A DNA stretch of 64,000 nucleotides from Candidatus Hinthialibacter antarcticus (GTDB lineage Bacteria > Hinthialibacterota > Hinthialibacteria > Hinthialibacterales > Hinthialibacteraceae), in contig JAVCCE010000021.1 in the NCBI GenBank assembly GCA_030765645.1, positions 1 through 64,000 on the forward strand, in the 5' to 3' direction. Positions 50,768-59,641 of this stretch are shown in pieces (position 1 is the first letter of the stretch; the number at the start of each line of letters is the position of its first letter). The position numbers and the translations under genes were made by a program. Under the pieces are notes generated by a model. That model made no database searches. It saw only the letters and a program-made list of their open reading frames with translations, and had not been told where the DNA came from.

Positions 50768-52009
50768 ATGAGAATGCGGCATCTTGCATTCGCTCTTGTA
50801 TTGTTGACTTCAACCGCACATGCGTCGCTGCGCAGCCTGCCGCATTTTCGCGTGCCCGATTGCCTGGGCGTCAACATCCATTTTGTGGACCCCGACCCCG
50901 ACGAGATGGACATGATGCAACAAGCCGGCTTCGGCGTGGTGCGGATGGACCTGAAATGGGAAGTGGTCGAAAAAGAAAAAGGCGTGTATGACTTTTCGGG
51001 CTATCGCAAGCTGACCAACGCCATGCGCAAGCGCAACCAGATCCCGCTTTATATTTTGGATTACAGCAACCCGCTCTATGAAGAAAGCCGCGCGGTGACC
51101 ACCCCCGAAGGCCGAAAGGCGTTCGCCCGCTTCGCCGTCGAAGCGCTGGTGAGGCTGGGCCAAGGCCCGGTGATTTGGGAAATATGGAACGAACCCAACC
51201 TCGAACTGTTTTGGGACGTGCAACCAAGCGCTGAAGATTACGTCATGCTGGTTGAAACCACTTCAAAACTTATGCGCCGCATCGACCCGCATTGCACCAT
51301 TGTCGCGCCCGCGATTTCTCAAATCAAAATCGACTATCTCACCCAATGTTTCGAGTTAGGAATGCTGCAATGGATCGACGCCGTCAGCGTTCATCCCTAC
51401 CGCACCTCCGAACCCGAAACCGTGATGGAAGAATATAGCGCATTACGCAAAGTCATCGATAAATATTCACCCGACCGTTTCGTTCCCATCTTGTCGGGCG
51501 AGTGGGGCTATTCGGTCCACGCCTACGGCGATACGTATATTGACGAGATGACCCAGGCGCGATATCTGGCGCGCCAGTTTTTGTCGAATTTTATCTCGGG
51601 CGTACGCGTTAGCATCTGGTACGACTGGCGCAACGACGGCGACGACCCCGAAGAGCGCGAACACAACTTTGGTACCGTCGACCAAAACATGGAACCCAAA
51701 CTGGCCTATTGGGCGGCCAAAACGCTGACCGAACAACTGCGCGGCATGACCTATATCACCCGATTGAAAACATCAGAGAAAGAAGACTACCTGCTGTTGT
51801 TCAGCAACAGCGAACGCGAAGCGCTGGCCGCCTGGACGACCGGACGCCCGCACGTCATCCAACTCAACCTGGACGCATCCATTGATGAAGCGACCACGCT
51901 GTTGGGCGAGCGCATGCCGCTCTATCGCGTCGGCGACAAGCTTGAAATCAAACTCACGCCCGAACCGGTTTATCTGCAAGCCGAACGAATCAACCCCTCA
52001 TTGGATTAA
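50768..52009 (+). CDS. Exported clan GH-A glycoside hydrolase
   Basis: A 413-residue exported enzyme with a signal peptide (MRMRHLAFALVLLTSTAHA) and a TIM-barrel hydrolase. The acid/base Glu142 lies in IWEIWNEPN and the nucleophile Glu245 in ILSGEWGYS, the two-glutamate pattern of retaining clan A enzymes (GH5, GH39 and relatives). The C-terminal 90 residues are a small beta domain. The sugar cleaved is unknown. It may work with the GH43-like protein further on. Confidence 0.83.
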   Translation: MRMRHLAFALVLLTSTAHASLRSLPHFRVPDCLGVNIHFVDPDPDEMDMMQQAGFGVVRMDLKWEVVEKEKGVYDFSGYRKLTNAMRKRNQIPLYILDYSNPLYEESRAVTTPEGRKAFARFAVEALVRLGQGPVIWEIWNEPNLELFWDVQPSAEDYVMLVETTSKLMRRIDPHCTIVAPAISQIKIDYLTQCFELGMLQWIDAVSVHPYRTSEPETVMEEYSALRKVIDKYSPDRFVPILSGEWGYSVHAYGDTYIDEMTQARYLARQFLSNFISGVRVSIWYDWRNDGDDPEEREHNFGTVDQNMEPKLAYWAAKTLTEQLRGMTYITRLKTSEKEDYLLLFSNSEREALAAWTTGRPHVIQLNLDASIDEATTLLGERMPLYRVGDKLEIKLTPEPVYLQAERINPSLD

Positions 52010-52066
52010 TTTGTAGTACAATGAAGGCGTCAAAACCATTCTGAAAAAATAATCAAAAAGACGCTT

Positions 52067-53524
52067 ATGAAACCAATCATCTCAATCTCAATATTCGCAA
52101 CCATTGCACTTCTCTTATTTTTGGCAGGCGGCGTTTCATCCACATTCGCGCAAGACGACGATCGCGGAACCGTCTATTTTATTCCCTTTGAAGGCGAGGT
52201 CGAAAACGCGCTGTATGGATTTTTGTCGCGCGGCTTTCGCGAGGCGGAACAACTCGGCGCCGACCATATCATATTCGAAATGGACACCCCGGGCGGGCGC
52301 GTCGATTCGGCGCTGAAAATCGCCGACCTGATTATGGATTCTCCCGTTCCTGTCACCGTGTTTGTGACCGGCAACGCTACCTCCGCCGGAGCGATCATCA
52401 GCCTCGCCGCCGAGCGTATTTATATGCGCCAGCGGACCACCATCGGCACGGCGGCCCCGGTCACGTTAGGACAAGAGAGCGAAACCATGAACGCAAAAGC
52501 GCTCTCGTTTGTGCTGGCCCAGGTGCGCACCATTTGCGAGCGCCGCGAGTATGATGAATTGAAAACCCAACTCGCGCTGGCAATGGTTGACACGGATTTA
52601 GAAGTCGCCGACCCGAATGACCCCGACGTGATTATTTCACCAGCGGGCAAACTGTTGACGCTGACCGCGCAAGAAGCGCTTGATCTCGGGTTTATTGAAA
52701 AAATTATTGACGTCCCCGGTTTCACCACGCCGGAAAAAGCCGGGGTCGGTCGCGAAGCTGTTTTGAGCGAGCTGGGAATGACCGGCGCGAAACAGTTGTT
52801 TCTGAATGAAACCGCCGTCGAAGTTTTCGCGCGGTTTTTGTCATCGACCTTTGTCTCGAGCCTGTTGTTGAGCCTCGCTTTTCTGGGCGTCTTTATCGAG
52901 TTTCGTACGCCCGGCTTTGGCGTTCCCGGCGCCGTCGGCGTGATCGCGTTTCTGTTGTTTTTCTTCAGTCACTCACTGACCGGCCTGGCGGGGTATGAAG
53001 GTCTGTTGTTCTTCTTTCTCGGCCTTGCCTTGCTCAGCGCGGAAGTCTTTATCATCCCCGGCTTCGGCGTCGCTGGCATCGCGGGCATTTTCTGTCTGTT
53101 GGCGTCTGTGGTGTTGACCCTGATGGATACGCCCATCACCACTCCCGGTTTTTCTGAGACGTTTGAGTGGAGCGACTTGTCGCGTCCGTTGATGGTGACC
53201 ACGTTTTCGGTGTGCATCGGCCTAATCGGCGCGATGGCCTCGCCGTTGCTGATTCCAGTGCTTGCGGATCGGCGCCTATTTGGTAATTGGCTTATTTTGG
53301 GCGACTCGCAACAACGCGCCGCAGGATATCACAGCGCCGAAGACGGCTTGGATGCGCTCATGGGCTTGCGCGGGGTTGCGCATAGTGCGCTGCGTCCGGC
53401 GGGCATTGCCGATATCAACGGCAAGCGCATCGACGTGGTCAGCCAGGGGGGATTTATACCAACGAATTCCGCTGTGGAAGTAATAAAAGTCGAAGGGCGT
53501 CGTATAGTAGTGAAGGTAGTCTAG
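52067..53524 (+). CDS. nfeD: Full-length NfeD membrane serine protease
   Basis: A 485-residue membrane protein of the NfeD/STOMATIN-operon family. A signal peptide is followed by a ClpP-class protease domain: FEMDTPGGRVDSALKIADLI, then VTGNATSAGAI with the catalytic Ser106. Four or five membrane helices lie at about 255-400 and the C-terminal part has an OB-fold region (RPAGIADINGKRIDVVSQGGFI). Full-length NfeD usually clips membrane proteins. A short NfeD follows. Confidence 0.9.
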   Translation: MKPIISISIFATIALLLFLAGGVSSTFAQDDDRGTVYFIPFEGEVENALYGFLSRGFREAEQLGADHIIFEMDTPGGRVDSALKIADLIMDSPVPVTVFVTGNATSAGAIISLAAERIYMRQRTTIGTAAPVTLGQESETMNAKALSFVLAQVRTICERREYDELKTQLALAMVDTDLEVADPNDPDVIISPAGKLLTLTAQEALDLGFIEKIIDVPGFTTPEKAGVGREAVLSELGMTGAKQLFLNETAVEVFARFLSSTFVSSLLLSLAFLGVFIEFRTPGFGVPGAVGVIAFLLFFFSHSLTGLAGYEGLLFFFLGLALLSAEVFIIPGFGVAGIAGIFCLLASVVLTLMDTPITTPGFSETFEWSDLSRPLMVTTFSVCIGLIGAMASPLLIPVLADRRLFGNWLILGDSQQRAAGYHSAEDGLDALMGLRGVAHSALRPAGIADINGKRIDVVSQGGFIPTNSAVEVIKVEGRRIVVKVV

Positions 53525-53544
53525 CTCGAATTTGGGAGGGCGCG

Positions 53545-54021
53545 ATGTTTCTCACTGTTGTGATACTCATGCTGACCGGCGTGTTGTTGATGTTCGCCGA
53601 GTTGTTTGTTCCAGGTGGAATTTTGGGGTTGCTCGGCATGACGCTGATGGGCATCGCCGTCTACCTTTGTTTTCGCGAATATGGTTCTCAGGTCGGCCTG
53701 GGGGTAATGCTGCTCTCGGTGGTGTTGACCATCACGGCGGTAGTGAGCGCGTTTACCGTGATTCCAAAAACCGCCATAGGCCGCGCGTTTATTCTTTCAG
53801 ACTCGACCTCAAAAGAGCGCGGCTATCATTCCGACTCATACATTGACGCCGGGCTGGTCGGCAAAGAAGGCGTGGCCGAAAGCGAGTTGCGTCCGGCTGG
53901 AATCGCGCTGGTTGATGGAAACCGCATTGACGTCGTGACCGACAGCGAATTTGTCGAACACGGCTCGCGTATTCAGGTCTTGCGCGTCGACGGCAACCGC
54001 GTGGTGGTCAAACAGGTGTAA
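53545..54021 (+). CDS. Short NfeD protein
   Basis: A 158-residue NfeD without protease domain: three hydrophobic helices (MFLTVVILMLTGVLLMFAELFVPG, LLGMTLMGIAVYLCF, VMLLSVVLTITAVVSAF) and a C-terminal OB-fold, ESELRPAGIALVDGNRIDVVTDSEFV, very like the end of the preceding protein. GGGAGGG lies before the ATG. The pair may act together. The usual partner, a stomatin-like SPFH gene, is absent. Confidence 0.87.
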   Translation: MFLTVVILMLTGVLLMFAELFVPGGILGLLGMTLMGIAVYLCFREYGSQVGLGVMLLSVVLTITAVVSAFTVIPKTAIGRAFILSDSTSKERGYHSDSYIDAGLVGKEGVAESELRPAGIALVDGNRIDVVTDSEFVEHGSRIQVLRVDGNRVVVKQV

Positions 54022-54285
54022 GCATGAGGCAGAAATTTTATACCGCATATTTTTTCTCTGCTTGATTGTGGTCGTTCCCGTGATTTTTGGTTCATCCGGT
54101 AAGTGAGCGCCTACACAGATGGATGGATATCATATTGATTACGAAAACGTATTCAGGCAGAATTGTATCCATGCCGCTCGCAACGAAAGATCAAGTATTT
54201 ATGAGATGGTCCAGACAATCTCAATGCAGCGTTTATGAATAAATCAATCGAATATTAGATTGGTGAGTCAGGGGGGAACGGTGAC
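54022..54285. repeat. Decayed family A variant
   Basis: Positions 54089-54160 match the reverse complement of 9907-9985, including GGTTCATCCGGTAAGTGA. The hairpin core is missing; ATCCATGCCGCTCGCAACGAAA and GAGATGG are remnants of one arm. The rest of the gap holds no gene. Confidence 0.5.
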
Positions 54286-54735
54286 ATGAAGAGGACGCGT
54301 TTTGCCATAATCTGGGTATCGTTTTGGCTATCGTGTTATTATTTTGCGCTTATATATTATGGACTGCCTATTCGATATAATCCTTTACTGTTTGGTTTAT
54401 TCGTCATTTTAATTGCGGCTGTCAGCGAAAAATATTATAAACATTTGTTCTGGATACACCCAAAGTATCGCGTCAAAGTTCGCGTCCAAGATCAAGATGG
54501 AAAATTGCTCAATGACGCGGAGGTAAAGTGTTCGCTTGGAATCGAAGGCGAAAAAATTGACCACGGGTGGTTGTTTCACATCAACCAGCGCGTATTCCCG
54601 TTTAACTCAAGTTTTTCGTTTCACGCTTTTTTGCCCAGCACTGGTCAATGGGGCAAGATAAATTTTACCTTCAAAGGCGATGATGAAGCGTTGCTTGAAA
54701 TTCAATTACACAAAGATGAAACCGCCGCTTGCTGA
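54286..54735 (+). CDS. Small membrane protein with a C-terminal beta domain
   Basis: 149 residues. Two helices at about 6-50 (IWVSFWLSCYYFALIYYG, LLFGLFVILIAAVS), then YRVKVRVQDQDGKLLNDAEVKCSLGIEGEKI, a pattern like the carboxypeptidase-regulatory beta-sandwich, reaching the end. G-rich GGGGGG precedes the ATG. No function assigned. Confidence 0.6.
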   Translation: MKRTRFAIIWVSFWLSCYYFALIYYGLPIRYNPLLFGLFVILIAAVSEKYYKHLFWIHPKYRVKVRVQDQDGKLLNDAEVKCSLGIEGEKIDHGWLFHINQRVFPFNSSFSFHAFLPSTGQWGKINFTFKGDDEALLEIQLHKDETAAC

Positions 54736-54817
54736 CGGTCTCGTTCTTGGCTGAACCCGTCAAAACTATGGGCGCCGCCGCCAACTTGTGATACGCTTTT
54801 ATCATAGGGACTGAGCG

Positions 54818-55078
54818 ATGATTATAGAACACGTAACTCAAAGTTATGGCCCAGGGCTTGCCGCCGCGTTGTTCAGCGCGTTTCTCTGGTTCTTTTCGAT
54901 CCTGGTGATGTTGTATCACCGCGCTGGTATGCAAGTCATCGGCGGGGCGATTTTTTTCATCGGCTTTTTTCTGCTATTGTTAAACACGCAATCCTTCCTG
55001 GCGTTAAACCTCTTGCTATTCGGTTTCGGCATCCACGGCTGCGGACGCCTGCTGTTCCACATGAAGCGGCGCGGTTGA
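54818..55078 (+). CDS. Small membrane protein of unknown function
   Basis: 86 residues, mostly hydrophobic, with two to three helices (GLAAALFSAFLWFFSILVMLYH, MQVIGGAIFFIGFFLLLLN, FLALNLLLFGFGIHGCGRLLF). GGGACTGAGCG precedes the ATG. No family recognised; the composition and clean ends suggest a true gene. Confidence 0.5.
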   Translation: MIIEHVTQSYGPGLAAALFSAFLWFFSILVMLYHRAGMQVIGGAIFFIGFFLLLLNTQSFLALNLLLFGFGIHGCGRLLFHMKRRG

Positions 55079-55148
55079 TCCGCTCTCCAATATCCTCTAA
55101 CTTTGTTGAATCTTATTCATACTGAAATAACAACGTAGGGGAAAAACT

Positions 55149-56165
55149 ATGCCGTTCGCCGAATGGATCGACCAAATTATTGTAGGACAATCATTATCTG
55201 AATCCGTTGCGGGCGAGGCGATTTCCTCCGTCATGCGCGGCGAGATGGCGACGGCGCAAGTCGCGTCGTTACTCACAGCGCTGCGTTGCAAAGGCGAGAC
55301 CCTCGACGAAATCGCGGGCGCGGCGCGGGCCATGCGCGACCATGCGTTGCCCATCCCCACAAATCAAACAGGTTTGATTGACACTTGCGGCACCGGCGGC
55401 GACCGCAGCGGCACCTTTAATATATCAACCCTGACCGCCCTCATCGTCGCCGGGACGGGCGCGCCCGTCGCCAAACACGGCAACCGCTCCGCCACTAGCA
55501 AATGCGGCAGCATTGATCTGTTAGAATGCCTGGGCGTCAACATCAACCTCGGCCCGGACGGCATCGCGCGTTGCATCAACCAGTGCGGCATCGGCGTGTT
55601 GTTCGCCCGCATGGTCCACCCCGCCATGAAACACGCCGCCCCCGTACGCGCGGAGTTGGGCTTTCGCACCATCTTTAATTTTCTCGGGCCGCTCACCAAT
55701 CCCGCGAAGCCAACCTATCAGCTGGTCGGCATCAGCGACGCGACCTACATGGAACTCTACGCCAAGTGCCTGCATAAAATGGGCATCCAACGCGCCTGGG
55801 TGGCGCATGGTACAAACGGTTTGGATGAGCTGTCGTTGACCGGGCCCTCGAAGATTGTTGAAATGAACGGCGGTGATATTTCGTCATTTCAAATCACGCC
55901 CCAAGACGCCGGGTTGGAACCTTGCGCAATTGAAGACCTGCTGGGCGGCGACGCCGAACAAAACGCTGTGCTGGCGATGGCGATTTTAAAGAACGAAGAT
56001 TCCGGCGCGAAACGCGACGCGGCCCTGCTCAATGCGGGCGCGGTGCTGACCATTGCGGGCAAGGCGAGCGAGATCAAAGCAGGGGTCGCACTCGCCCGCG
56101 AATCGCTGCAATCGGGCGCCGCCTACAAAAAGCTGCAAGCGTTGATCGAGGTTTCAAACGGGTAA
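55149..56165 (+). CDS. trpD: Anthranilate phosphoribosyltransferase
   Basis: Transfers phosphoribose to anthranilate, second step of tryptophan synthesis. 338 residues. Motifs: DTCGTGGDRSGTFNIST (PRPP binding, near residue 79), KHGNRSATSKCGSIDLLECLG, and LGFRTIFNFLGPLTNPA. AGGGG precedes the ATG. It is separated from other trp genes, so the pathway is dispersed in this genome. Confidence 0.96.
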   Translation: MPFAEWIDQIIVGQSLSESVAGEAISSVMRGEMATAQVASLLTALRCKGETLDEIAGAARAMRDHALPIPTNQTGLIDTCGTGGDRSGTFNISTLTALIVAGTGAPVAKHGNRSATSKCGSIDLLECLGVNINLGPDGIARCINQCGIGVLFARMVHPAMKHAAPVRAELGFRTIFNFLGPLTNPAKPTYQLVGISDATYMELYAKCLHKMGIQRAWVAHGTNGLDELSLTGPSKIVEMNGGDISSFQITPQDAGLEPCAIEDLLGGDAEQNAVLAMAILKNEDSGAKRDAALLNAGAVLTIAGKASEIKAGVALARESLQSGAAYKKLQALIEVSNG

Positions 56166-56205
56166 ATTATTTGAATAAATGGAATTTAAGACTTAGCGAA
56201 AGTGT

Positions 56206-56865
56206 ATGTTAATGGATACTTCTAAAAAGCAGACAGAGCGTATTCACTGCAATATATGTGGTCATAAAACGAAGCATGAAATAATCAAAGAACATACTCA
56301 AAGAGGCTCCCAACCTTACGATGAGTATTGTGATTTAAGCTGGACAACTGTTTATGAAATGTTTGAATGCTGTGGATGCGAAGAAATCACAGTACGAAGT
56401 CGGTATTATTTCTCAGAATGGAATCCCGGTGATGTTGAAATCCATTTTTATCCACCCAGAATAGCGCGTCGACTTCCGCAATGGAAAGACGAACTGCCTG
56501 AAGAAATGGTTTCACTTCTCGAAGAGGTATATACCGCACTTCAGGCAAATAGTTGGCGGCTTGCTATGATGGGGACTAGAACACTTATTGACATGGTGAT
56601 GCTCAAGGAAGTTGGCGATAAGGGAAGTTTTGGAAATAAACTAGACGCTCTGGAAAAAGCGGGTTTTCTCAGTAAGAAAAATGGTGAAGCTTTATTCGCA
56701 GCATTTGACATGGGCAGCGCTGTATCACATCGGGGGTACACGCCTAAGGCTAAAGACGTTCAGCATGTTATGGATATAATAGAAAACCTCTTGCAATCGA
56801 CGATTCTTCAAAAAGTTGTGGATAAAATAAAGAAAGCAACACCAGCGCGTAGTCGAAAGAAATAA
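56206..56865 (+). CDS. DUF4145 protein
   Basis: 219 residues. A probable N-terminal zinc site (CNICGHKT and CCGCEE), then the DUF4145 helical domain: LLEEVYTALQANSWRLAMMGTRTLIDMVMLKEVGD, LEKAGFLSKKNGEALFAAFDMGSAVSHRGYTP. Members often accompany defence or mobile genes but have no proven role. Codon use is more A/T-rich than the surrounding genes, suggesting transfer. ATG at 56212 is an alternative start. Confidence 0.78.
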   Translation: MLMDTSKKQTERIHCNICGHKTKHEIIKEHTQRGSQPYDEYCDLSWTTVYEMFECCGCEEITVRSRYYFSEWNPGDVEIHFYPPRIARRLPQWKDELPEEMVSLLEEVYTALQANSWRLAMMGTRTLIDMVMLKEVGDKGSFGNKLDALEKAGFLSKKNGEALFAAFDMGSAVSHRGYTPKAKDVQHVMDIIENLLQSTILQKVVDKIKKATPARSRKK

Positions 56866-56888
56866 GTCAAAAAATAACCTCGGTTTAA

Positions 56889-58091
56889 CTACAACTTCAC
56901 GTTAAAGGTTTGGCCTTGGGTGGGCCTTACCAATGACTTCGTACGGTCGGTACCAAACAAGGCGAGCAATTCATTGGCGACATAAATGCGGTTGCGTTGT
57001 CGCCCGGTCACTTCGTGGAGGATGCCTTCTTTGATTAGATATTCAACGCCGCGTTGAATTGACATATAGGGGATGTCCCATTTTCTTGATAAATTGGAAA
57101 TCGAAATCATCGGGTTTGAAAAAATGTGGTCAATTAAACGCAAGGCCGTTTGAGGAGTTCGTTTTCGCATAAATTTATTTCGATATTTTTCGTGTAGGCT
57201 AATTAAATCTTGTGCGTTTTTTAACGCTTCTTGTGACTGTGCGCACACGCCTCTCAGAAAGAAATCAATCCATCCCGCCCAGTCTCCCTTTTGAGTGACC
57301 GCTAAAAGTCGCTGATAATATTCATCACGATAGCGTTCAAAAAATGCCGATAAATATAACAAGGGTTGCGACAATACATCGCGCTCACATAGTAAAAATG
57401 GAACCAACAAACGCCCGACGCGGCCATTGCCGTCGATAAAGGGGTGTATGGCTTCAAATTGATAGTGCATTAAGGCGCATTGAATCAGCACCGGCTCTTG
57501 TGGATTTGAATGCAAATAGTTCTCCCAATCAGCCAAGCACACCTTCATTTCCTCAACAGGCGGGGGAACATAGGTTGCTTCATCCAGAGTACAACCAGGC
57601 GCACCGATCCAATTTTGGCTACGACGCATTTCCCCCGGCGTCGCATGGTCGCCGCGTACGCCAGACATCAGAATTTTGTGAATCTCACAAACAAGCCGGT
57701 TACTGATTGGCAGCGATTGAAGGCGCGATAAGCCGTAGTCCATCGCCTGTACATAATTTGCGATTTCTTTGACGTCAGGAACACTCGGTGGTTCTGTTTC
57801 GTCGGCTTCAAACAATAATAGTTCATCCATCCCCGATTGGGTATTTTCAATCCTTGAACTTAAGACCGCTTCTCTTCGGACAAATGGGTGGATGAGCAGA
57901 TGGGGGTTGGGTAATAGTTGAGCCGTACCCGATAATTTTCCGATAAACTGGTCAGCATTAGAAAGCAATTTTATTAAATCAATGCTCATTTCAATATTGG
58001 GAGGTAAAGAGCCTGGGAGAAAAGCCCAATAATTTTTATGGGTGTTAATGCAACGTCCAGCACTCGAATCTTTAAATTGCTCTGGATTCAT
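56889..58091 (-). CDS. Fic family protein with inhibitory helix and winged helix
   Basis: A 400-residue Fic protein. The Fic motif HPFIDGNGRVGR is at 216-227, so AMP-transfer or deAMPylation is likely. An N-terminal SSRIEN at 78-83 matches the (S/T)xxxE(G/N) inhibitory helix, with Glu82 blocking the active site (class II). C-terminal residues 300-385 look like a winged helix (LSRKWDIPYMSIQRGVEYLIKEGILHEVTG). That domain, plus two inverted repeats upstream, suggests self-regulation. Target protein unknown. Confidence 0.92.
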   Translation of the reverse strand: MNPEQFKDSSAGRCINTHKNYWAFLPGSLPPNIEMSIDLIKLLSNADQFIGKLSGTAQLLPNPHLLIHPFVRREAVLSSRIENTQSGMDELLLFEADETEPPSVPDVKEIANYVQAMDYGLSRLQSLPISNRLVCEIHKILMSGVRGDHATPGEMRRSQNWIGAPGCTLDEATYVPPPVEEMKVCLADWENYLHSNPQEPVLIQCALMHYQFEAIHPFIDGNGRVGRLLVPFLLCERDVLSQPLLYLSAFFERYRDEYYQRLLAVTQKGDWAGWIDFFLRGVCAQSQEALKNAQDLISLHEKYRNKFMRKRTPQTALRLIDHIFSNPMISISNLSRKWDIPYMSIQRGVEYLIKEGILHEVTGRQRNRIYVANELLALFGTDRTKSLVRPTQGQTFNVKL

Positions 58092-58137
58092 GGGATTCTT
58101 TTCTTACTTGTATTTATACACAATAATAGCAAAAAGT

Positions 58138-58202
58138 GTGAATAAGGCAATTCTTATTCACGGAATCAGTTGTTTTTGTGAATAATAAAGACCGTTATTC
58201 AC
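58138..58202 (-). promoter_or_regulatory. Two tandem operators upstream of fic
   Basis: GTGAATAA-N8-TTATTCAC at 58138-58161 and GTGAATAA-N9-TTATTCAC at 58178-58202. The left arms are exactly 40 bases apart, close to four DNA turns. Both lie 47 to 111 bases before the fic start. Perfect arms in two copies leave little doubt that a dimeric regulator binds here; the winged-helix Fic protein is the natural candidate. Confidence 0.75.
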
Positions 58203-58301
58203 GCGAAAGCAATTAACAGAGCGCAAAATCGGGTTTTCTATTGTTCAACCGTGCACGGGTCGAGGCTTAATCGTTTGCGCGTGTAAGTATTATAGAAACT
58301 T

Positions 58302-58859
58302 TTACATTTCAACGTTGACGGCTTGGCGCTCGGCGGGTTCTTCGATTTCGAAGTAGTCGCGTTTGGTGAAATTGCTCATACCTGCGATGATGTTTGAGGG
58401 GAACACCTCAACAAGGTTATTGAGGTCGCGCACGTTGCCGTTATAAAAGCGGCGGGCGCGTTGGATGCGGTCTTCGGTGTTGGTGAGTTCCTGTTGGAGG
58501 GCGAGAAAATTTTGGTTGGCTTTGAGGTCGGGATAATTTTCAACCAGCATCAGCAAGCGGTTGAGTTGTCCGGCCAAGGCGTTTTCATCCACCGCTTGTT
58601 CGGCGGGGGCGCCCTGGTTAGCGAGCGCTTGGTTGCGCGCCTGGATCACCCGCTCGAACAGGTCTTTCTCGTGGGCGGCGTAGCCTTTGACGGTCTCGAC
58701 CAAGTTGGGCACCAGGTTATAGCGGCGCTTGAGTTCGGTATCAATATCCGACCACGACTCGCTGACGTGATTGTTAGCGCGCACCAGATTGTTGTACATC
58801 ACCGCCAACCAGATCAGCCCAAAAAAGAGTAACACGCCAAGACCAATTATGATTTCCAT
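58302..58859 (-). CDS. lemA: LemA family protein
   Basis: 185 residues. An N-terminal membrane helix (IIIGLGVLLFFGLIWLAVMYNNLVRANN) and the long helical LemA domain: SWSDIDTELKRRYNLVPNLVETVKGYAAHEKDLFERVIQARN, then NYPDLKANQNFLALQQELTNTEDRIQRARRFYNGNVRDLN. Function of the family is unclear. Its ATG overlaps the stop of the upstream gene by one base, so the two form an operon. Confidence 0.95.
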   Translation of the reverse strand: MEIIIGLGVLLFFGLIWLAVMYNNLVRANNHVSESWSDIDTELKRRYNLVPNLVETVKGYAAHEKDLFERVIQARNQALANQGAPAEQAVDENALAGQLNRLLMLVENYPDLKANQNFLALQQELTNTEDRIQRARRFYNGNVRDLNNLVEVFPSNIIAGMSNFTKRDYFEIEEPAERQAVNVEM

Positions 58860-59536
58860 TATGATTGCTCTGCTTTCAGTTCTTTCACTAAATAATCAGG
58901 GAAGCGGTTTAAGATGCCATGCATAACATCAATCGTGATCTCAATTTCATCGACAGCGAGAATACGGCTGTTCCAGACAGCGACCATCGGCCCGCCCATT
59001 TCAATTTCATATTTGGGGACCAACATCAGATATTCCATCATCTCCTGATGGATCACGTCATACGCCCATTTTTTGTCTGTTGCTTTGACGAAAAACGCGT
59101 CGCTGAATTCTTTCCATTCAAAATCAATATCGTCAAAACCTACGAACTCAGACATCTTATCAAAGAAATGTTCGCGGCGAATGTAGAGCGGTTTGAGCGG
59201 CAAATGCGCATCGACCGTCACCACGGTTAGCGTGTGGGTTTGTTGGTTTTTACCGCTTCCTGTCTTGTAGCGAAAGTCAAAAACATACAGGCCGTGATTT
59301 TTATACACGCCGTTGATGAAGTTAAAGGCTGCCCGGCTATGGCCATGTTTTAAACATCGAAACGGTAATTGATTATCAACTTGGTAATTGCTGCTTGCGT
59401 TAAAAGTTAAACCCTTCGATTCGGCCCAGGCGCGTAGCTCTTTCTTTCGTCGTTGCGATGCAATGATCGCAAAAATGATCACGACTACAACGACGCAGAC
59501 GATGAGAAAAGGGACCAACGCTCCGATATTTTCCAT
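58859..59536 (-). CDS. Membrane-anchored protein of unknown function, LemA partner
   Basis: 225 residues: an N-terminal transmembrane helix (LVPFLIVCVVVVVIIFAIIA), then a cytoplasmic-type domain starting QRRKKELRAWAESKGLTFNASSN, with later YVFDFRYKTGSGKNQQTHTLTVVTVDAHLPLKPLYIRRE. It resembles DUF3137-type proteins that are often found beside LemA. Translationally coupled to lemA. Confidence 0.72.
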   Translation of the reverse strand: MENIGALVPFLIVCVVVVVIIFAIIASQRRKKELRAWAESKGLTFNASSNYQVDNQLPFRCLKHGHSRAAFNFINGVYKNHGLYVFDFRYKTGSGKNQQTHTLTVVTVDAHLPLKPLYIRREHFFDKMSEFVGFDDIDFEWKEFSDAFFVKATDKKWAYDVIHQEMMEYLMLVPKYEIEMGGPMVAVWNSRILAVDEIEITIDVMHGILNRFPDYLVKELKAEQS

Positions 59537-59641
59537 TATTCACCCGATGATAAGCGCATTGTTTCCATTAAAGCAAATGAGGTGCGCGTTTGGCAAGCGC
59601 TTGCTTCTACTAATTCAATACGAAAAAACGAGAATTAACTT

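Noticed and set aside
50536-50913. A 125-codon minus frame before the glycoside hydrolase
   Set aside because: It runs through repeat DNA and antisense to the signal peptide of the hydrolase gene.
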